64,000 bases of DNA from Leptolinea sp. UBA5203 (lineage in GTDB: Bacteria; Chloroflexota; Anaerolineae; Anaerolineales; Anaerolineaceae). The stretch lies in contig DHVR01000061.1 of the NCBI GenBank assembly GCA_002412765.1, positions 62,001 through 126,000 on the forward strand, given 5' to 3'. The notes under the pieces were generated by a model, which made no database searches, was not told where the DNA came from, and was given only the letters and a program-made list of their open reading frames with translations. Positions 44,682 to 54,206 of the stretch are shown here, piece after piece; position 1 is the first letter of the stretch; each line of letters begins with the position of its first letter. A program made the translations under genes and the position numbers.

Positions 44682-45539
44682 TTATTCTAGAATTTGGAAA
44701 CAAATGCCCACGGTGCCTGGCCCGGTATGGGTACCAACAACTGGGCTGACTGAGGTAACAACGGATTCAGTTACCCGCTCTTTGCCGAGGGCTGCGATGG
44801 TTTTGTTTAACACGCCAACAGCCTGTTCTTTGGCATCCGCATGGACAATACCGATGGCTACTTTTTTGTGCTCGCCGACAATTTCAACAATTAAATCCAC
44901 CATCCGTTCCAGGGCTTTGTTCAGGGTTCGGATTTTTTCCTTGGCTTCGATTTTGCCACTGTTTAACCATAGGATCGGTTTAAGTTTCAATGCGGTCCCC
45001 AGGAATGCGGAAGCACCACTGATCCGGCCACCCCGATGCAGAAATTCCAGATTACTGACAGCAAAGATCGCGCCGCTATTTTCAGGCATACTTTTTGCCA
45101 TTTCAACACACTCTGCCAGAGTGGAACCATTTTTGGCTGCTCGGGCAAGGATTAAGGCATTGAAACCCAAAGCCATAGCGGTCACACGGGAATCGATAAT
45201 GACGATATTGGTTTTATTGACTAATTGCTTGGCTTGCTCAGCAGATTGTACTGTCCCAGAAAGGGCAGATGAGATATGGATGGAAAGAATATCGTAACCC
45301 TGATCTAATAATTCCAGATATTTATCCTGGAAGACTTTGGGTGAAGGCTGGGATGTGGTAGGGGTAATGGAAGACAAAGCCAGTTTTTGATAGAATGCTT
45401 CCGGTTCAATATCCACACCATCACGGAAGTTTTCTTCTCCCCAAATAACCTGTAAAGGTAAAACGTGGATTGGTAAATCCGCAATTAATTCTTTTGGAAG
45501 ATAAGCTGTACTATCTGTTACGATTGCAACTTTAGACAT
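44682..45539 (-). CDS. DegV-family fatty-acid-binding protein
   Basis: Protein of 285 residues with the family start KVAIVTDSTAYLP and the motifs TSQPSP, ISSALSGTVQSA and HRGGRISG, which line the fatty-acid pocket. DegV/FakB proteins present fatty acids to the kinase FakA; no fakA is in the window. The ATG at 45539 has AGGAG 9 nt upstream; a GTG 9 nt earlier is poorer. Single gene. Confidence 0.93.
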   Translation of the reverse strand: MSKVAIVTDSTAYLPKELIADLPIHVLPLQVIWGEENFRDGVDIEPEAFYQKLALSSITPTTSQPSPKVFQDKYLELLDQGYDILSIHISSALSGTVQSAEQAKQLVNKTNIVIIDSRVTAMALGFNALILARAAKNGSTLAECVEMAKSMPENSGAIFAVSNLEFLHRGGRISGASAFLGTALKLKPILWLNSGKIEAKEKIRTLNKALERMVDLIVEIVGEHKKVAIGIVHADAKEQAVGVLNKTIAALGKERVTESVVTSVSPVVGTHTGPGTVGICFQILE

Positions 45540-45696
45540 CAAGACCACTCCTTGTGGGAAAATAATAAGAATTATGAATGAATATCCTTAATAACCCAAA
45601 AAACTCATTTTCGTTACGTTATTTTTTTGAGGAAAAATAATACAAAAGAATAATTCTATCAGGTATTGGGGGGATTGATAAGAATGGAGTCAAGCC

Positions 45697-45725
45697 TTGA
45701 CCATTTTTCTCATACAGAATACAAT
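45697..45725 (+). promoter_or_regulatory. Sigma-70-type promoter of ffh
   Basis: TTGACC and TACAAT separated by exactly 17 nt, 63 nt upstream of the ffh start. Confidence 0.75.
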
Positions 45726-45788
45726 CTACCCGTGCCTCCCCGTAGAAGGGTGAAGCTGTTTCATATTTAAAGAACCCAAGAGGGACCC

Positions 45789-47111
45789 TTGTTTGAGAAT
45801 TTAACCAATCGATTGTCCACCATATTTCAAGATTTACGCCGACGTGGAAAGTTATCCGCAGAGGATGTTGATGCGGTTATGCGTTCAGTGCGTATGGCCT
45901 TATTGGAGGCAGATGTTCATTACAGTGTGGTAAAAGATTTTACCAGCCGTGTACGTGAACGTGCGATTGGTTTTGAAGTTTCCAAGGCATTAAATCCTGC
46001 TCAGCAAGTGATTAAGATTGTCCATGAGGAGTTGATTACCACCCTCGGTGAACCTGCACGCTTGAATCTGACCGGTGAAAAACCACGGGTGATCATGATG
46101 GTGGGTTTGCAAGGATCCGGTAAAACAACTGCCAGTGCAAAATTAGGAAAGAGTCTACGGGCCAAAGGGGAGCGTGTTCTACTGGTTGCGGCTGACCCAT
46201 ACCGTCCTGCGGCTGTGGAACAATTAAAAACCTTGGGTGAACAAGTTGGCCTGACCGTCTTCCATGAACCTGGTATGAAAGTACCTCAACTGGTACGAAA
46301 AGCGCATGAGCATGCCAAAAATGGCGGTTACGGGGTCATGATTGTGGATACCGCAGGTCGGTCACAATTAGATCAAGAATTAATGGTAGAATTAAAAGCC
46401 ATTGCAAAAAACACACCGATCAGCGAATCATTATTGGTGGTTGATTCCATGATCGGACAGGAAGCCTTGCCGATAGCCGAAGGATTCCGGGACGCAATAC
46501 AAATCAGTGGTCTGATCTTTACCAAAATGGATGGTGATGCACGCGGTGGTGCGGCCATCTCCATAAGAAGTGTCACCGGCGTGCCGATTAAATTTATTGG
46601 TACCGGGGAAGGCATGGATGCGCTTGAATCGTTTGATCCAGGCCGTTTGGCTTCCCGAATTCTGGGCATGGGTGATATCATCGGGCTGATTGAAAAAGCG
46701 GAAGCCAATTATTCACAGGCTGAAGCCGAACAACAGGCAGAAAAAATGATGTCCGGCCGGATGAGTTTGGATGATTATATTGATCAGATTCGTCAGGTAC
46801 GAAAAATGGGATCTGTTGACCAGTTATTATCCATGATGCCCGGTGAAATGAGCCGCATGGCAAAGCAGGTGGATCCAAAAGAAGCCGATAAGCAGTTGAG
46901 CCGTACCGAGGCGATTATCCTTTCAATGACTCGTGCGGAGAGACGAATGCCAGAATTACTAAATGCCAGTCGCCGTCGGCGCATCGCATCAGGATCTGGA
47001 ACCAGTGTGCAGGATGTAAACCGCTTATTAAAGCAGTTTAAGGAAATGCAAAAAGTAATGAAAATGCTTAAGAAAACAGGCGGTAAAGGTTTATCCCGCA
47101 TGTTCAAGTAA
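45789..47111 (+). CDS. ffh: Signal recognition particle protein Ffh
   Basis: SRP GTPase that targets membrane proteins to the translocon, 440 residues. The N domain is followed by a G domain with GLQGSGKTT, DTAGRSQLDQEL and TKMDGDARGG, then a Met-rich M domain that binds SRP RNA and signal peptides (SGSGTSVQDVNRLLKQF). The start is TTG after AGAGGG. The SRP RNA gene was not found in this window. Confidence 0.97.
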   Translation: MFENLTNRLSTIFQDLRRRGKLSAEDVDAVMRSVRMALLEADVHYSVVKDFTSRVRERAIGFEVSKALNPAQQVIKIVHEELITTLGEPARLNLTGEKPRVIMMVGLQGSGKTTASAKLGKSLRAKGERVLLVAADPYRPAAVEQLKTLGEQVGLTVFHEPGMKVPQLVRKAHEHAKNGGYGVMIVDTAGRSQLDQELMVELKAIAKNTPISESLLVVDSMIGQEALPIAEGFRDAIQISGLIFTKMDGDARGGAAISIRSVTGVPIKFIGTGEGMDALESFDPGRLASRILGMGDIIGLIEKAEANYSQAEAEQQAEKMMSGRMSLDDYIDQIRQVRKMGSVDQLLSMMPGEMSRMAKQVDPKEADKQLSRTEAIILSMTRAERRMPELLNASRRRRIASGSGTSVQDVNRLLKQFKEMQKVMKMLKKTGGKGLSRMFK

Positions 47112-47231
47112 CTGCTGTTGTCGATCATGAGGTTTCACGCTTCCTTCAGCGTCCCTTAACTTCATGAGAACAGCATCAGTTAGAAATACCGTGAATAATA
47201 TTTAAGATTAGGTAATAGGAGATAGTACTCA

Positions 47232-47576
47232 ATGGTTCGAATTCGTTTACGCAGAGTTGGTTTAAAACGACAGCCCAGTTATCGACTGGTGGTTGCAGAT
47301 AAAGAAAGTCCCCGAGATGGGAAATATTTAGAGATTGTTGGCTTTTATAATCCTCGCACCGAACCTTTCACCTTTGATGTGAAAGAAGATCGGATTTTTG
47401 ATTGGATGAGTAAAGGTGCCCAGCCTACTGAATCAGTAGCTCAATTATTCAAGAGTGTTGGCCTGGACACACGCTTTGCCCGAGTAAAATCCGGTGAGGC
47501 CATCGAAGCAGTGCTGGCTGAATCCAAAGCATATTATGATAATCGAATAGTAGATCTGCGCACTCGTCGCGATTAA
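47232..47576 (+). CDS. rpsP: 30S ribosomal protein S16
   Basis: 114 residues, normal for S16 with a modest C-terminal extension. The conserved VRIRLRRVGLKRQPSYRLVV and DGKYLEIVGFYNPR are present. AGGAGA precedes the ATG by 10 nt. It heads the rpsP-khpA-rimM gene order seen in many bacteria; trmD and rplS, which often follow, are replaced here by dprA. Confidence 0.97.
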   Translation: MVRIRLRRVGLKRQPSYRLVVADKESPRDGKYLEIVGFYNPRTEPFTFDVKEDRIFDWMSKGAQPTESVAQLFKSVGLDTRFARVKSGEAIEAVLAESKAYYDNRIVDLRTRRD

Positions 47577-47622
47577 TTGGATTGAGTTCGTGTTTGCTCT
47601 TCGCTACTAAAAAGGAGAAGCC

Positions 47623-47865
47623 GTGAAATCCCTAGTAGAGTATATCGTTTTATCCTTGGTCGATAATCCTACCGACGTAAAAGTGGCCCAAACCAGTACC
47701 GGTGGGCGTGTACATTTAGCCTTAAATGTCGCACCCGAAGATATGGGTCGTGTGATCGGAAAAGGCGGCCGGGTGGCTAATTCCATGCGGATACTGGCCA
47801 GAGTAGCTGCAGCTCGAGAGGGTAAGCAAGTTACCCTTGATGTTGTTGAACCTCATGAATATTAA
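47623..47865 (+). CDS. khpA: KH-domain RNA-binding protein KhpA
   Basis: Small RNA-binding protein of 80 residues with one KH domain; the RNA-contacting GxxG loop is GKGG in RVIGKGGRVANSMR. The start is GTG with AAGGAG 6 nt upstream. KhpA pairs with KhpB in other bacteria and affects cell division and ribosome-related RNA. Confidence 0.93.
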   Translation: MKSLVEYIVLSLVDNPTDVKVAQTSTGGRVHLALNVAPEDMGRVIGKGGRVANSMRILARVAAAREGKQVTLDVVEPHEY

Positions 47866-47890
47866 GAACACGAAAAATAATCCGGCTTCA

Positions 47891-48421
47891 ATGAATAAAA
47901 AAAACGGCTCGCCTGAACAAGGCGAGCCTGTGTTCTTGAGTATTGGGAAGTTACGTCGTGCCCATGGACTCGGGGGCGAAATTTTGATGGATGTGAATAC
48001 CCATTTCCCGGATCGAATTAAACCGGGAAAAACCTATCTAATCGGGGCAGAGCATCGTCCGATGGAAGTAGAGAGTGTTCGCTGGGCAAATAAAAATGTT
48101 TTGATTAAGTTTATTGGCATTAATTCCCCGGAAGAAATGGCCATCTTACGCAATCAAATCGTTTTTATCAACAGCCAGGAATTACCCCAGTTACCTGAAG
48201 GGGAGTACTATCATCATCAAATTCTCGGATTGCAGGTATTTACTGAATCTGGCGAGAAACTTGGGTCTATTGATGAAATTTTGGAAACCGGCGCCAATGA
48301 TGTTTATGTCGTCAAGCAAGAAACTGGTGAGGAATTATTACTGCCGGTAATTTTTGATGTTGTCCTTTCGTATCATTTAGATGAAGGAAAGATCATCGTA
48401 CGGTTGCCTGAATTTCTGTAA
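47891..48421 (+). CDS. rimM: Ribosome maturation factor RimM
   Basis: 16S rRNA processing factor that binds S19, about 176 residues. It has the N-terminal barrel (FLSIGKLRRAHGLGGE) and PRC-barrel domain (EYYHHQILGLQVFTESGEKLGSI). The start is uncertain: ATG at 47855 or 47891, or GTG at 47930 right at the start of the conserved core. None has a good Shine-Dalgarno. A strong hairpin lies between 47906 and 47928. Confidence 0.9.
   Translation: MNKKNGSPEQGEPVFLSIGKLRRAHGLGGEILMDVNTHFPDRIKPGKTYLIGAEHRPMEVESVRWANKNVLIKFIGINSPEEMAILRNQIVFINSQELPQLPEGEYYHHQILGLQVFTESGEKLGSIDEILETGANDVYVVKQETGEELLLPVIFDVVLSYHLDEGKIIVRLPEFL
47906..47928 (+). promoter_or_regulatory. Hairpin at the rimM 5' end
   Basis: GGCTCGCC/GGCGAGCC, 8-bp perfect stem with a 7-nt loop, preceded by a run of A. 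There is no T-run after it. It sits within the first codons of rimM if the ATG at 47891 is used, or directly before a GTG start at 47930. Confidence 0.5.
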
Positions 48422-48438
48422 GGTTCGCAGGGGGAATT

Positions 48439-49560
48439 GTGGAACAAACGAAATTTTGGGTCGCATTCAATGCCATTCAAGGAATTGGTTCCGTAAGGCT
48501 GCAGAAATTGGCAGCCTTTTTTCCGGATTTATCAACAGCTTGGTATGCGAGAAGAGCAGATTTGCTTGCGAGCGGTTTGCCTGAACGGGTATGTGACGGA
48601 TTCATAGCAGCACGAAAAAAAATCGATCCGGATCAAGCATTGGCTGACATCTTGAAGTTGGGCATCGAAATCCTGACCCTGGATGATGAGTTGTATCCAC
48701 GCCGCTTGAGAGAAATCAATAACCCTCCTCCCATCCTATTTTTAAAGGGTGAGTATATTCCTACGGATGAGTGGGCAGTGGCCATCGTGGGCACTCGGAA
48801 AGCGTCCTCTTATGGAAAACAGATCACCCAGGAGCTGACCGAATTTCTGGTAGCCCATGATATCACCATCGTCAGTGGCCTTGCTCGCGGGGTGGATGCA
48901 ATTGCTCACGAAACGGCACTGCGATCTCATGGCAGAACCATTGCGGTTTTAGGCTGCGGGGTGGATGTCATTTACCCCCCGGAGCATCGTGAATTAACCT
49001 TTAAAATTTCCCAGGACGGCGTTCTGATGAGTGATTATTTTCCCGGAACTCCGCCTGAAAGTGTCAATTTTCCTCCCCGAAATCGGATTATCTCTGGTTT
49101 GAGCCTGGCTACCATCGTGATTGAGGCAGGCATTAAAAGCGGTGCGCTAATAACGGCAACCTATGCCGCCGAACAGGGCAGGGACGTTTATGCTGTTCCT
49201 GGACCAATCTATGCACAGCAGAGTAAAGGTACCAATCAGTTAATCGCTGAAGGTGCTACACCACTTTTGAATTTTGAACTTCTGTTGGATAATCTCAACA
49301 TCCGTCAGGACTCGATTTATGAAAAACCTCGCGCTGTAGTACCGGAAAACCAAACTGAAGAACAAATCTTATTGGCCCTTAATGATGAAGCCTATATGCT
49401 GGATGAGATTATGCAGAAAACCAGTTTACCCGTGCAGACAATTTCTGCTTCATTAAGTATGATGGAATTAAAGGGCTACATCACCCAGGTGGAGGGAGCA
49501 AAATACAGGATTTCTCATGGAAAATCCATCCTTAAAAGGAACATTAAAGATGAAATCTAA
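48439..49560 (+). CDS. dprA: DNA-processing protein DprA
   Basis: RecA loader for incoming single-stranded DNA in natural transformation, 373 residues. An N-terminal helix-hairpin-helix/SAM-like part is followed by the Rossmann-like core with GTRKASSYGKQITQEL, SGLARGVDAIAHETAL and CGVDVIYPPEHREL, then a C-terminal winged helix (EQILLALNDEAYMLDEI). The start is GTG. It follows rimM by 17 nt. Confidence 0.95.
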   Translation: MEQTKFWVAFNAIQGIGSVRLQKLAAFFPDLSTAWYARRADLLASGLPERVCDGFIAARKKIDPDQALADILKLGIEILTLDDELYPRRLREINNPPPILFLKGEYIPTDEWAVAIVGTRKASSYGKQITQELTEFLVAHDITIVSGLARGVDAIAHETALRSHGRTIAVLGCGVDVIYPPEHRELTFKISQDGVLMSDYFPGTPPESVNFPPRNRIISGLSLATIVIEAGIKSGALITATYAAEQGRDVYAVPGPIYAQQSKGTNQLIAEGATPLLNFELLLDNLNIRQDSIYEKPRAVVPENQTEEQILLALNDEAYMLDEIMQKTSLPVQTISASLSMMELKGYITQVEGAKYRISHGKSILKRNIKDEI

Positions 49561-50641
49561 TTATTATGCGGTAATTATGGCTGGCGGCGGCGGTACCCGT
49601 TTATGGCCGTTGTCTCGAAAATCGACTCCCAAGCAAATGTTGGCGATCACTGGCGCACGGACTTTGTATCAAATGGCGTGTGATCGTTTGAAGAATTTAT
49701 TTACGCCTGATCATATTTATGTTGTTACTGTGGCAAATCAGGTCTCTGCCCTTTCCGAACAAACACCGGAAATTCCGTTGGATAATTACTTGATCGAACC
49801 CATGCCGAAAGGGACAGCCACAGTGGTGGCTTATGCAGCCAGTGTTCTCCAGCGAATTGACCCGCAAGCTGTCATGGTGGTGTTAACAGCCGATCACCTG
49901 ATTGAAAATGGCAAGATGTTTGAAGAAGTCTTATCCACGGCTTACGATGTGGCAAAGGCTGGTTATCTGGTAACGCTGGGCATTGTGCCCAAGTTTCCAT
50001 CCACAGGATATGGTTACATTCATCGATCTACAGAGAAGATTACCGGTTTTAGGCAACCTGTATTCGGAGTGCTGCAATTTCGGGAAAAGCCGGATTTGGA
50101 AACAGCCCAATCCATGCTAGCTTCTGGGGACTACGATTGGAATTCCGGAATGTTCATCTGGGGTGTGGATCAGATTTTAGAATCCTTTGAAAAACAAATG
50201 CCGGACCTGTTTCAAAAAATGCAGCATATGTTTGAAGAAAAGGAGAAAATCCAACTTCAAAAACGGATTCTTGAAATTTGGCCTACGATTCAACCACAGA
50301 CGATTGATTATGGTATTATGGAACATGCTGAAAATGTTGTCGTGATTCCTGCTGCTGATTTAATGTGGAATGATGTAGGTAGTTGGGATTCTTTGTTCGA
50401 TGTATTGCAATCCGATGAAAATTGTAATATTATATTGGGCGCGGACCATCTGGGCATCGAAACAAAAAGTTCTTTAGTGTGTTCGAATCAAGAGGGGCGA
50501 CTGATCGTTACCATCGGGGTGGAAGATCTGGTGATCGTCGATACCGGTGATGCTCTGCTGATCAGCCATCGAGACAAAGTACAGGAAGTAAAAGAGATTG
50601 TGAAGAAATTACAGGCGCTAAATAAGGAAGCGTATTTATAG
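49550..50641 (+). CDS. Mannose-1-phosphate guanylyltransferase
   Basis: Makes GDP-mannose for surface glycans; 363 residues. The nucleotide-binding loop GGGGTRLWPLSRK and later KQML, PKGTA and VVLTADHLIEN motifs mark the ManC/GMP-type enzymes, with WNSGMFIWGVD and a metal-binding WNDVGSWDSL. No isomerase domain is fused. The ATG at 49550 overlaps dprA by 11 nt and has AAGGA upstream. It fits with the epimerase and glycosyltransferase near 62-64 kb. Confidence 0.92.
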   Translation: MKSNYYAVIMAGGGGTRLWPLSRKSTPKQMLAITGARTLYQMACDRLKNLFTPDHIYVVTVANQVSALSEQTPEIPLDNYLIEPMPKGTATVVAYAASVLQRIDPQAVMVVLTADHLIENGKMFEEVLSTAYDVAKAGYLVTLGIVPKFPSTGYGYIHRSTEKITGFRQPVFGVLQFREKPDLETAQSMLASGDYDWNSGMFIWGVDQILESFEKQMPDLFQKMQHMFEEKEKIQLQKRILEIWPTIQPQTIDYGIMEHAENVVVIPAADLMWNDVGSWDSLFDVLQSDENCNIILGADHLGIETKSSLVCSNQEGRLIVTIGVEDLVIVDTGDALLISHRDKVQEVKEIVKKLQALNKEAYL

Positions 50642-50651
50642 GAGTGTCGGG

Positions 50652-52964
50652 TTGGAAGCATATTGCGTAAAGTGTAGAGAGAAGAGAGAGATTGAAAGTC
50701 CAATAGCTGATTTTAATGCAGCAGCAGCGCCTGTTACCAAAGGGATTTGCCCTGTTTGTGGTACAAAGATGTATCGGATCGGGAATACTCCTGCCCATGA
50801 AGGCTTGATTCCTCCCAAGAAAAAAGTTATTGAGAAAGTTCGTAGTGGTAAATTAGTCATTGTTGAATCTCCGGCTAAAGCGAAGACCGTTGGTCGATTT
50901 TTAGGCAAGGATTATTCTGTCAAGGCATCCGTGGGTCATGTCCGGGATTTATTACGTTCGGAATTATCGGTGGATGTTGATAATAATTTTCAACCCAAGT
51001 ACCGAATCCCCAATGAAAAAAGAAAAATCGTCAAGGAATTAAAGGCCATTGCCAAAGATGCCGCAGAAATCTACCTTGCAACTGACCCTGACCGCGAAGG
51101 AGAAGCGATTGCCTGGCATTTACAGGAATCCATTGGCGAAGATGTCAATCTGTATAAACGGGTTGTCTTTCATGAAATTACCAAAACGGCCATTGATGAG
51201 GCCTTTCAACATCCGCGCGGGATCAACATGGATCTGGTGGACGCCCAACAAGCGCGCCGCGTTCTCGACCGTTTGGTTGGCTACGGCATCAGTCCATTAT
51301 TATGGGAAAAAGTGCGCAGCAGATTATCCGCAGGGCGCGTGCAGTCGGTTGCTTTGCGATTAGTCGTTGAGCGGGAACGCGCCATTGCAGATTTTGTTCC
51401 TGAAGAATACTGGAGCATTGCAGCCGCCTTTTATTCCGCGATCTGCGATGCCACTTATAGAGCCAAGCTGGTCAAGACCGATAATCAGGATCCGAACTTG
51501 ACGGAGCAAAAGACGGTGGAAGAAGTTGTAAAAGACCTGCTTTCTGCCGCATATACCATCAGCAAGATTAAAACCGGTACCCGCAAGAAGAATCCATCTG
51601 CTCCCTATATCACCAGCACACTGCAACAGGAGGCCTCCCGTCGATTGGGTTTTACCGCTAAACGAACCATGACCCTGGCGCAGCAATTATATGAAGGTAT
51701 TGATATCGGCAGTTCGGGGACCGTGGGTTTGATTACCTATATGCGTACCGACTCCACCAATATTTCCATTGATGCTCAAAATGAAGCCCGCAATTTTGTG
51801 GTCAAGAATTATGGAGCGGATTACGTTCCTGAAAAGCCCCCTGTTTATCGAACCCGAGTGAAAGGGGCACAGGAAGCCCATGAGGCGATTCGTCCCACTT
51901 CGGTAAACCGCCGGCCTGAAGAAATGAAGGCTTTCCTGGGACGGGATCAATATCGACTCTATCAACTGATCTGGAAACGCTTTGTTTCCTCACAAATGTC
52001 CAGCGCTATCTATGATACGATCACTGTGGAAGTTACGGGGAATTCCTCTGCTCATGAGTATTTATTCCGTACCACCGGATCGACCATTCGCTTCCAAGGC
52101 TATCTGGCGATTTATGAAGAGGCCAAAGACGAAGATACCCTGGATGACAATGGCGATGCCATTGATATTCCGATCAATCTTCAGGAAAACGAAACGCAGT
52201 CCTTGAAAGAAGTCTTCCCTGAGCAGCATTTTACCCAGCCGCCACCACGCTTTACTGAGGCTTCCCTGGTGCAATTACTGGAAGAACACGGTATTGGCCG
52301 GCCTTCTACGTATGCAGCCATCTTATCCACCATTCAGGAACGTGGGTACATCGAACGGGAAAACAAACGCTTATTCCCCACCGAAACGGGTGTAACCGTC
52401 AATGATTTATTAGTGGATCATTTCCCTGGGATCATTGAAGTTGGCTTCACTGCCAAAATGGAAGAAGATCTGGATGAAATCGCGGAAGGGGAACGAAACT
52501 GGCCGGAATTAATCGGCACTTTCTACGGGCAATTTAAACCTTTACTGGATAAAGCTGAAAAGGATATGCCGGAGAAAAAAGCCGAACTGGAAAAAATTGG
52601 CCGCGAATGCCCCGATTGTGCTCACGATTTGGTCATTCGCTGGGGGCGGTTTGGAAAATTTGTAAGCTGCAGTAATTTCCCGGAATGCCGCTATACGGAA
52701 CCCTGGCTGGAGAAAATCGGGGTAACCTGCCCGAAAGATGGCGGGGATGTTGTCTTGCGGCGAACACGCCGGGGCAGAATCTTCTATGGCTGTGCCAATT
52801 ATCCTGAATGTGATTTTACGTCATGGAAACAACCCATTGCTGCAAAATGTCAAAATTGCCAGGGTACTTTGGTTGTTGCCAACAAAAAGCAAGTTCAATG
52901 TATGGATTGTGAGACGATATTTACACGAGACGATATTGAGAATATTGAACAAGAATCGGCATAG
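50652..52964 (+). CDS. topA: DNA topoisomerase I with N-terminal zinc-ribbon extension
   Basis: Type IA topoisomerase of 770 residues. The first 50 hold a four-cysteine zinc ribbon (CVKC ... CPVC, DUF5679-like) not usual at the front of TopA. The TOPRIM domain follows (LVIVESPAKAKTVGRFLG, TDPDREGEAIAWHL). The catalytic tyrosine is in GLITYMRTDS. The C-terminus has three zinc-finger modules (CPDCAHDLV, CPKDGGDVV, CQNCQGTLV). The start is TTG, 10 nt after the manC-like gene. The extension joins the ORF without a break. Confidence 0.95.
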   Translation: MEAYCVKCREKREIESPIADFNAAAAPVTKGICPVCGTKMYRIGNTPAHEGLIPPKKKVIEKVRSGKLVIVESPAKAKTVGRFLGKDYSVKASVGHVRDLLRSELSVDVDNNFQPKYRIPNEKRKIVKELKAIAKDAAEIYLATDPDREGEAIAWHLQESIGEDVNLYKRVVFHEITKTAIDEAFQHPRGINMDLVDAQQARRVLDRLVGYGISPLLWEKVRSRLSAGRVQSVALRLVVERERAIADFVPEEYWSIAAAFYSAICDATYRAKLVKTDNQDPNLTEQKTVEEVVKDLLSAAYTISKIKTGTRKKNPSAPYITSTLQQEASRRLGFTAKRTMTLAQQLYEGIDIGSSGTVGLITYMRTDSTNISIDAQNEARNFVVKNYGADYVPEKPPVYRTRVKGAQEAHEAIRPTSVNRRPEEMKAFLGRDQYRLYQLIWKRFVSSQMSSAIYDTITVEVTGNSSAHEYLFRTTGSTIRFQGYLAIYEEAKDEDTLDDNGDAIDIPINLQENETQSLKEVFPEQHFTQPPPRFTEASLVQLLEEHGIGRPSTYAAILSTIQERGYIERENKRLFPTETGVTVNDLLVDHFPGIIEVGFTAKMEEDLDEIAEGERNWPELIGTFYGQFKPLLDKAEKDMPEKKAELEKIGRECPDCAHDLVIRWGRFGKFVSCSNFPECRYTEPWLEKIGVTCPKDGGDVVLRRTRRGRIFYGCANYPECDFTSWKQPIAAKCQNCQGTLVVANKKQVQCMDCETIFTRDDIENIEQESA

Positions 52965-53079
52965 TTCTTGCACCAATGGACGTTAGATATCGAAATTATT
53001 TGCATCTAAAGTGAACCTCATCTAAAATACATGTACGGGTTGGCAGAAAAAAAGCCCCAATCTTTCAGGAGCAGGACAA

Positions 53080-54135
53080 ATGGATACAATTCGTGGACAG
53101 CTCAAAAATCCTCTGGTTGCCGCAATAGGCGCTTTCATCATTGGTTTATTTTTTGGTTTGGTCATCCTGGGCTGGTGGGTTTGGCCGCTGGAATGGAAGG
53201 ATGCCGCACCGCAGCATTTACGCGAGGATTTGCAAAAAGATTATGTGCGTATGATTGTTGAATCCTATGCAAAAAATAATGATCGCAATAAGGCCATGGA
53301 GCGCTGGGGCGAGATGGGCGAGAACAAAAACAGCTTGCTGCAAGCCCTGCAAAGCGATCCCACGATTAACCCTGAAGATGTTGCCATGTTTGCCAATCTG
53401 GTTCAGTCCCCGATGGTGCCAACTACCGAGATGGGGTTTCCATCCCTGGAAGGGACGCCCGCTACCGAAAAAGTCACTATTGAGCCGGAGAAAAGTAATA
53501 CCAGCAGTATCTTGTTGTTGGTTGTCTCCTGCTTATTAATGATGGCTTTTGCCGGGGCATTTGCTTATGTGATGCTGGTACGGAACAAAAAGAAAGGCAA
53601 CCGTACCCGTGAGCCGGACGTCGCAGACTATAATGTTTCTGCCATGAAAGAAGCACAGGAAATTTCCAAGAAAGCCGAATTTACTGATTATCAGGATGGT
53701 GCAATGGGGGCAGCCATTGCTCAATATATGACCACCTACATGATCGGGGATGATTTGTATGATGATTCCTTCAGTATCGATTCGCCATCCGGTGAGTTCC
53801 TGGGTGAATGTGGGGTGGGCATTTCTGACACCATCGGCGTAGGGGATCCGAAGAAGGTAACAGCTTTTGAAGTCTGGTTGTTTGATAAAAATGATATCCA
53901 AACGGTTACTAAAGTTCTGATGAGTCAGCATGCCTTTGGTGATCCGACCATCAGTCAACGACTTGCCTCCAAGGGCGAACCGATTTTACTCTCGCCTGGA
54001 GAATCCGTCTGGTTGGAAACAGCCACACTGAAACTGGAAGCCCGTGTTGTTGACATGAATTATGGTCAAGGCGCTTTGCCCGCCGGTAGTTATTTTGAAC
54101 GTATGACTTTGGAACTGGCTGTGTGGCCTAAATAA
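53080..54135 (+). CDS. Two-helix membrane protein of unknown function
   Basis: Protein of 351 residues: membrane helix at about 13-36, a helical segment of about 100 residues with a TPR-like look (DYVRMIVESYAKNNDRNKAMERW), a second membrane helix (about 146-166), a basic KKKGNRTR stretch and a C-terminal domain of about 140 residues (GECGVGISDTIGVG, FEVWLFDKNDIQTVTKV). I do not recognise the family. AGGAG lies 8 nt before the ATG. It has its own terminator and is not clearly linked to topA, 115 nt upstream. Confidence 0.75.
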   Translation: MDTIRGQLKNPLVAAIGAFIIGLFFGLVILGWWVWPLEWKDAAPQHLREDLQKDYVRMIVESYAKNNDRNKAMERWGEMGENKNSLLQALQSDPTINPEDVAMFANLVQSPMVPTTEMGFPSLEGTPATEKVTIEPEKSNTSSILLLVVSCLLMMAFAGAFAYVMLVRNKKKGNRTREPDVADYNVSAMKEAQEISKKAEFTDYQDGAMGAAIAQYMTTYMIGDDLYDDSFSIDSPSGEFLGECGVGISDTIGVGDPKKVTAFEVWLFDKNDIQTVTKVLMSQHAFGDPTISQRLASKGEPILLSPGESVWLETATLKLEARVVDMNYGQGALPAGSYFERMTLELAVWPK

Positions 54136-54161
54136 CGAAACTTAATTCATAAAATAAAAAT

Positions 54162-54190
54162 CAGCCCGTTCAAATCGAACGGGCTGTTTT
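54162..54190. terminator. Bidirectional terminator
   Basis: CAGCCCGTTC/GAACGGGCTG, 10-bp perfect stem with a 5-nt loop, TTTT on the plus side and a T-run on the minus side. It separates the 53080 gene from greA. Confidence 0.88.
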
Positions 54191-54206
54191 ATTGATCCGA
54201 AAATCT

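Noticed and set aside
44704..45297. 197-codon open frame antisense to degV
   Set aside because: DegV on the other strand is well supported; this is a reverse-frame shadow.
45540..45696. Possible SRP RNA near ffh
   Set aside because: No GGAA/GCA-type apical motif or extended hairpin was visible; the stretch is A/T-rich.
47112..47231. Imperfect inverted repeat between ffh and rpsP (TGCTGTT / AACAGCA)
   Set aside because: Arms are short with a long mismatched interior and no T-run; not enough to call a terminator or a ribosomal-protein leader.
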